A stretch of 13,484 nucleotides of DNA from Rickettsiales bacterium. GTDB taxonomy: Bacteria; Pseudomonadota; Alphaproteobacteria; Methylaequorales; Methylaequoraceae. The stretch lies in assembly GCA_002710765.1 (NCBI GenBank), contig PALK01000017.1:1-13484 (forward strand). Direction: 5' to 3'. The notes under the pieces are model-generated. The model was given only the letters and a program-made list of their open reading frames with translations. It was not told the DNA's origin and ran no database searches. This document shows, piece after piece, positions 12,082 through 13,484 of the stretch. The stretch's first letter is position 1. Each line of letters begins with the position of its first letter. The position numbers and the translations under genes were made by a program.

Positions 12082-13067
12082 TGGGTTATCGTAGTTATGG
12101 GTTTTTTGCATTTCCTAAAAAATATCTTCCTGAATTAGAAAGAAGAGTTATTGAAGCAGATATAAAGTGGATGATAACAGAGGATTCAGGAAAAAAGACT
12201 CTGGATTTGGGTCATTTTGAAGAAGTAGATACTTTTGAAGATCGAAATGGGTTTGGAGAAATGTTGAAACTTACTTTTTCAGAATGGAAGTGGTATAGTG
12301 GTTATGATTTCCCACAAATAGTAGAAACCTTTTTGTATGAAATGGATGAAGCCGATCACTATCTTAATCCGGAAGAGGCAAGAGAAAATACATTTAAAAC
12401 TTTAGACATTACTTATCCCTTAAGATTCATTAACTATCCTGCTAAACAAATTGATAATGTTATGCGAGTTAATACCTATGAAGAACCATATGCTTTTGTG
12501 AGAGTAGGTGAGGAATACCCAGATACGGAAGTAGCCACCAATATGTATGATATTTACGCCCAGACCTATATTTCTAATCATCCCATAACCGAACAACCTC
12601 CCGTAACTACAATTGTTGTAGATATTACCAGTAATAATGAACAAGAAGTGGTGGCACTGGCTGAAGAGTTCAATAAGATTTATAATCCGAAATTAAGTGC
12701 ACTATCTTCCCAAGAATATTTTGATCAGATAGACCAAACACCTCGTAAATATTCTCCTTATGTTAAGCAAGGAGAACCACCTAAACCCGATATGTGGACT
12801 AAAAATCTTTATTATGGGTGGCACAGCGACCAATTCGCTTCGGGAGATGGCCTAACATCCTTGGATATATTAGTGGCTGACATGGCTAAATGGTGTCTTG
12901 AACACTCCGAGCCTTATGCTCACCGAGATATTACTTTAGCGGCGTTTACCTTCACTGAGGAGAGTGAACCTATAGATCACGGTCAGAAAATTGATGTAGA
13001 TTTTGAATTAACACCACATTGGGATATGGATATCTATCTAAATAACGATTACTATAGTGAGATATAA
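12081..13067 (+). CDS. Viral MGYRS family protein, 328 aa
   Basis: The N-terminus MGYRSYGFFAFP, SEWKWYSGY (67-75) and YAFVRVGEEYPD (137-148) match a family of uncharacterised tailed-phage proteins. They also match the shorter protein at 1455-2045 in the same order. After about residue 170 there is an extra domain (TTIVVDITSNNEQEVVALAEEF onward) that the shorter protein lacks. Function unknown; no catalytic motif is evident. A GTG at 12072 would add MVV, but ATG 12081 gives the family start and has GGGAGTGG (12068-12075) five bases upstream. It ends the operon that starts at 11093. Confidence 0.82.
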   Translation: MGYRSYGFFAFPKKYLPELERRVIEADIKWMITEDSGKKTLDLGHFEEVDTFEDRNGFGEMLKLTFSEWKWYSGYDFPQIVETFLYEMDEADHYLNPEEARENTFKTLDITYPLRFINYPAKQIDNVMRVNTYEEPYAFVRVGEEYPDTEVATNMYDIYAQTYISNHPITEQPPVTTIVVDITSNNEQEVVALAEEFNKIYNPKLSALSSQEYFDQIDQTPRKYSPYVKQGEPPKPDMWTKNLYYGWHSDQFASGDGLTSLDILVADMAKWCLEHSEPYAHRDITLAAFTFTEESEPIDHGQKIDVDFELTPHWDMDIYLNNDYYSEI

Positions 13068-13069
13068 GA

Positions 13070-13077
13070 TATAAATA
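13070..13077 (+). promoter_or_regulatory. TATA box (TATAAATA)
   Basis: Begins 29 bases upstream of the ATG at 13099, directly after the end of the MGYRS gene. Confidence 0.65.
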
Positions 13078-13098
13078 TGTGCGAAAGGAAGAAATCTT

Positions 13099-13254
13099 AT
13101 GGGCCTTAAACAATACGCCGAGAGAATGACTATTTGTCGGACATGTCCTGAATTAAAACGCAAGTTAACAGGAAGTTTCTGCAACATATGTGGGTGTAAT
13201 ATGAAGTTAAAGACGCAAGTTAAATCTGCTAAATGTCCTTTAGGAAAGTGGTGA
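13099..13254 (+). CDS. Cys-rich mini-protein, 51 aa
   Basis: A 51-residue protein with C13-x2-C16, C28-x2-C31-G-C33 and C46, starting MGLKQYAERMTICRTCP and ending CPLGKW. This pattern (ERxxIC..CP, C..CGC, CPLGKW) is a familiar small zinc-binding protein of marine tailed phages, usually without an assigned role. Six Cys could bind one or two zinc ions. It has its own TATA box, and its TGA lies one base before the GTG of the membrane-protein gene, so the two form a mini-operon. Conservation of the full motif makes it very probably real despite its size. Confidence 0.85.
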   Translation: MGLKQYAERMTICRTCPELKRKLTGSFCNICGCNMKLKTQVKSAKCPLGKW

Positions 13255-13255
13255 C

Positions 13256-13447
13256 GTGGCTAAAGGTAAAGATATATTAAAAAAGGTAGTTCTTTGGAGG
13301 ATTATTTCCATTCTTTTAACCCTGACAACTATCTGGATTGTTGAGGGAGATATTAAAGATGCTACGTTTATTACCGTGGTGTTACATATTATACTAATTA
13401 TTTCGCATTGGATATTTGAATCCATTTGGGACAGTAAGTATAAATAA
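13256..13447 (+). CDS. DUF2061-type membrane protein, 63 aa
   Basis: A 63-residue protein with two membrane helices at about 11-29 and 37-53. The features of DUF2061 are present: an Arg at the start of helix 1 (WRIISILLT), a Gly between the helices (VEGDIKDA), and a helix 2 ending in H-x3-E-x2-W (HWIFESIWD). DUF2061 is known from bacteria and marine viruses; its function is unknown. The only possible start is GTG at 13256, one base after the preceding stop, which implies translational coupling. The stop codon forms part of the next TATA box. Confidence 0.8.
   Translation: MAKGKDILKKVVLWRIISILLTLTTIWIVEGDIKDATFITVVLHIILIISHWIFESIWDSKYK
13439..13447 (+). promoter_or_regulatory. TATA box (TATAAATAA) for the gene at the window edge
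   Basis: Identical to the boxes at 2082 and 10171 and 30 bases upstream of the ATG at 13469. It also encodes the last codons and stop of the DUF2061 gene. Confidence 0.65.
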
Positions 13448-13468
13448 CAAGTCACACGAAATCTACAT

Positions 13469-13484
13469 ATGGTTGATTTCGGTC
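13469..13484 (+). CDS. Start of a gene truncated by the window end
   Basis: ATG followed by four complete codons (MVDFG) at the right edge, placed 30 bases after a consensus TATA box. The promoter spacing is the only support; the product cannot be identified. Confidence 0.4.

Noticed and set aside
1-13484. Archaeal chromosome fragment rather than virus
   Set aside because: No cellular housekeeping cluster is present; small overlapping genes, a fibre gene, phage-type mini-proteins and a polyprotein-like gene favour a virus. An integrated provirus cannot be excluded from this window.

Overview
The window looks like part of the genome of a double-stranded DNA virus of an archaeon, probably marine. 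This is an inference. It rests on an archaeo-eukaryotic primase (PriS-like), TATA boxes 28-32 bases upstream of most operon-leading ATGs (leaderless transcription), and gene families familiar from marine tailed phages: a collagen-like fibre, small Cys-rich proteins, MGYRS proteins and DUF2061. No terminase, portal, major capsid protein or DNA polymerase lies inside the window, so virus family and host cannot be fixed. A magrovirus-like virus of planktonic Euryarchaeota is one candidate. The DNA is AT-rich and densely packed.

Layout. Positions 1-655 hold no convincing gene. They are rich in palindromes and short direct repeats and carry several TATA-like elements, which suggests a control region or origin. 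Positions 676-2045 (minus strand) encode a small zinc-ribbon protein, a class I methyltransferase and an MG-H/Y-S family protein. Positions 2114-2905 (plus) encode two unknown proteins. Positions 2902-5015 (minus) form a tight four-gene operon: a collagen-like fibre, a TSP1-domain protein with a C-terminal membrane segment, a second protein with a C-terminal membrane segment, and a tiny two-helix membrane protein. This reads as a surface or host-attachment cassette. Positions 5092-8342 (plus) encode a four-Cys protein with a long basic tail, a possible 27-residue microprotein, a PD-(D/E)XK nuclease candidate and a 652-residue modular protein that looks like a processed virion polyprotein. Positions 8352-9260 encode an unknown protein. 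Positions 9286-11071 encode a compact PriS-like primase and a zincless Fpg/Nei-type DNA glycosylase. Positions 11093-13067 form an operon of three proteins, one with a TSP3-type calcium motif and one in the MGYRS family. Positions 13099-13447 encode a Cys-rich mini-protein and a DUF2061 membrane protein. A further gene starts at 13469 and runs off the window.

How it fits together. Operon-leading genes mostly have a TATA box about 30 bases upstream of the ATG and no Shine-Dalgarno sequence. Genes inside operons often overlap their neighbour by a few bases and carry GGAGG, GGTGA or AGGTGG just upstream. Primase, glycosylase and nuclease point to viral DNA replication and repair. The minus-strand cassette and the 652-residue protein point to virion structure and adsorption. 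Most interesting are the candidate polyprotein with four xAE-S sites, the repeat-rich control region with an 18-base exact match to the glycosylase gene, and the surface-protein operon.
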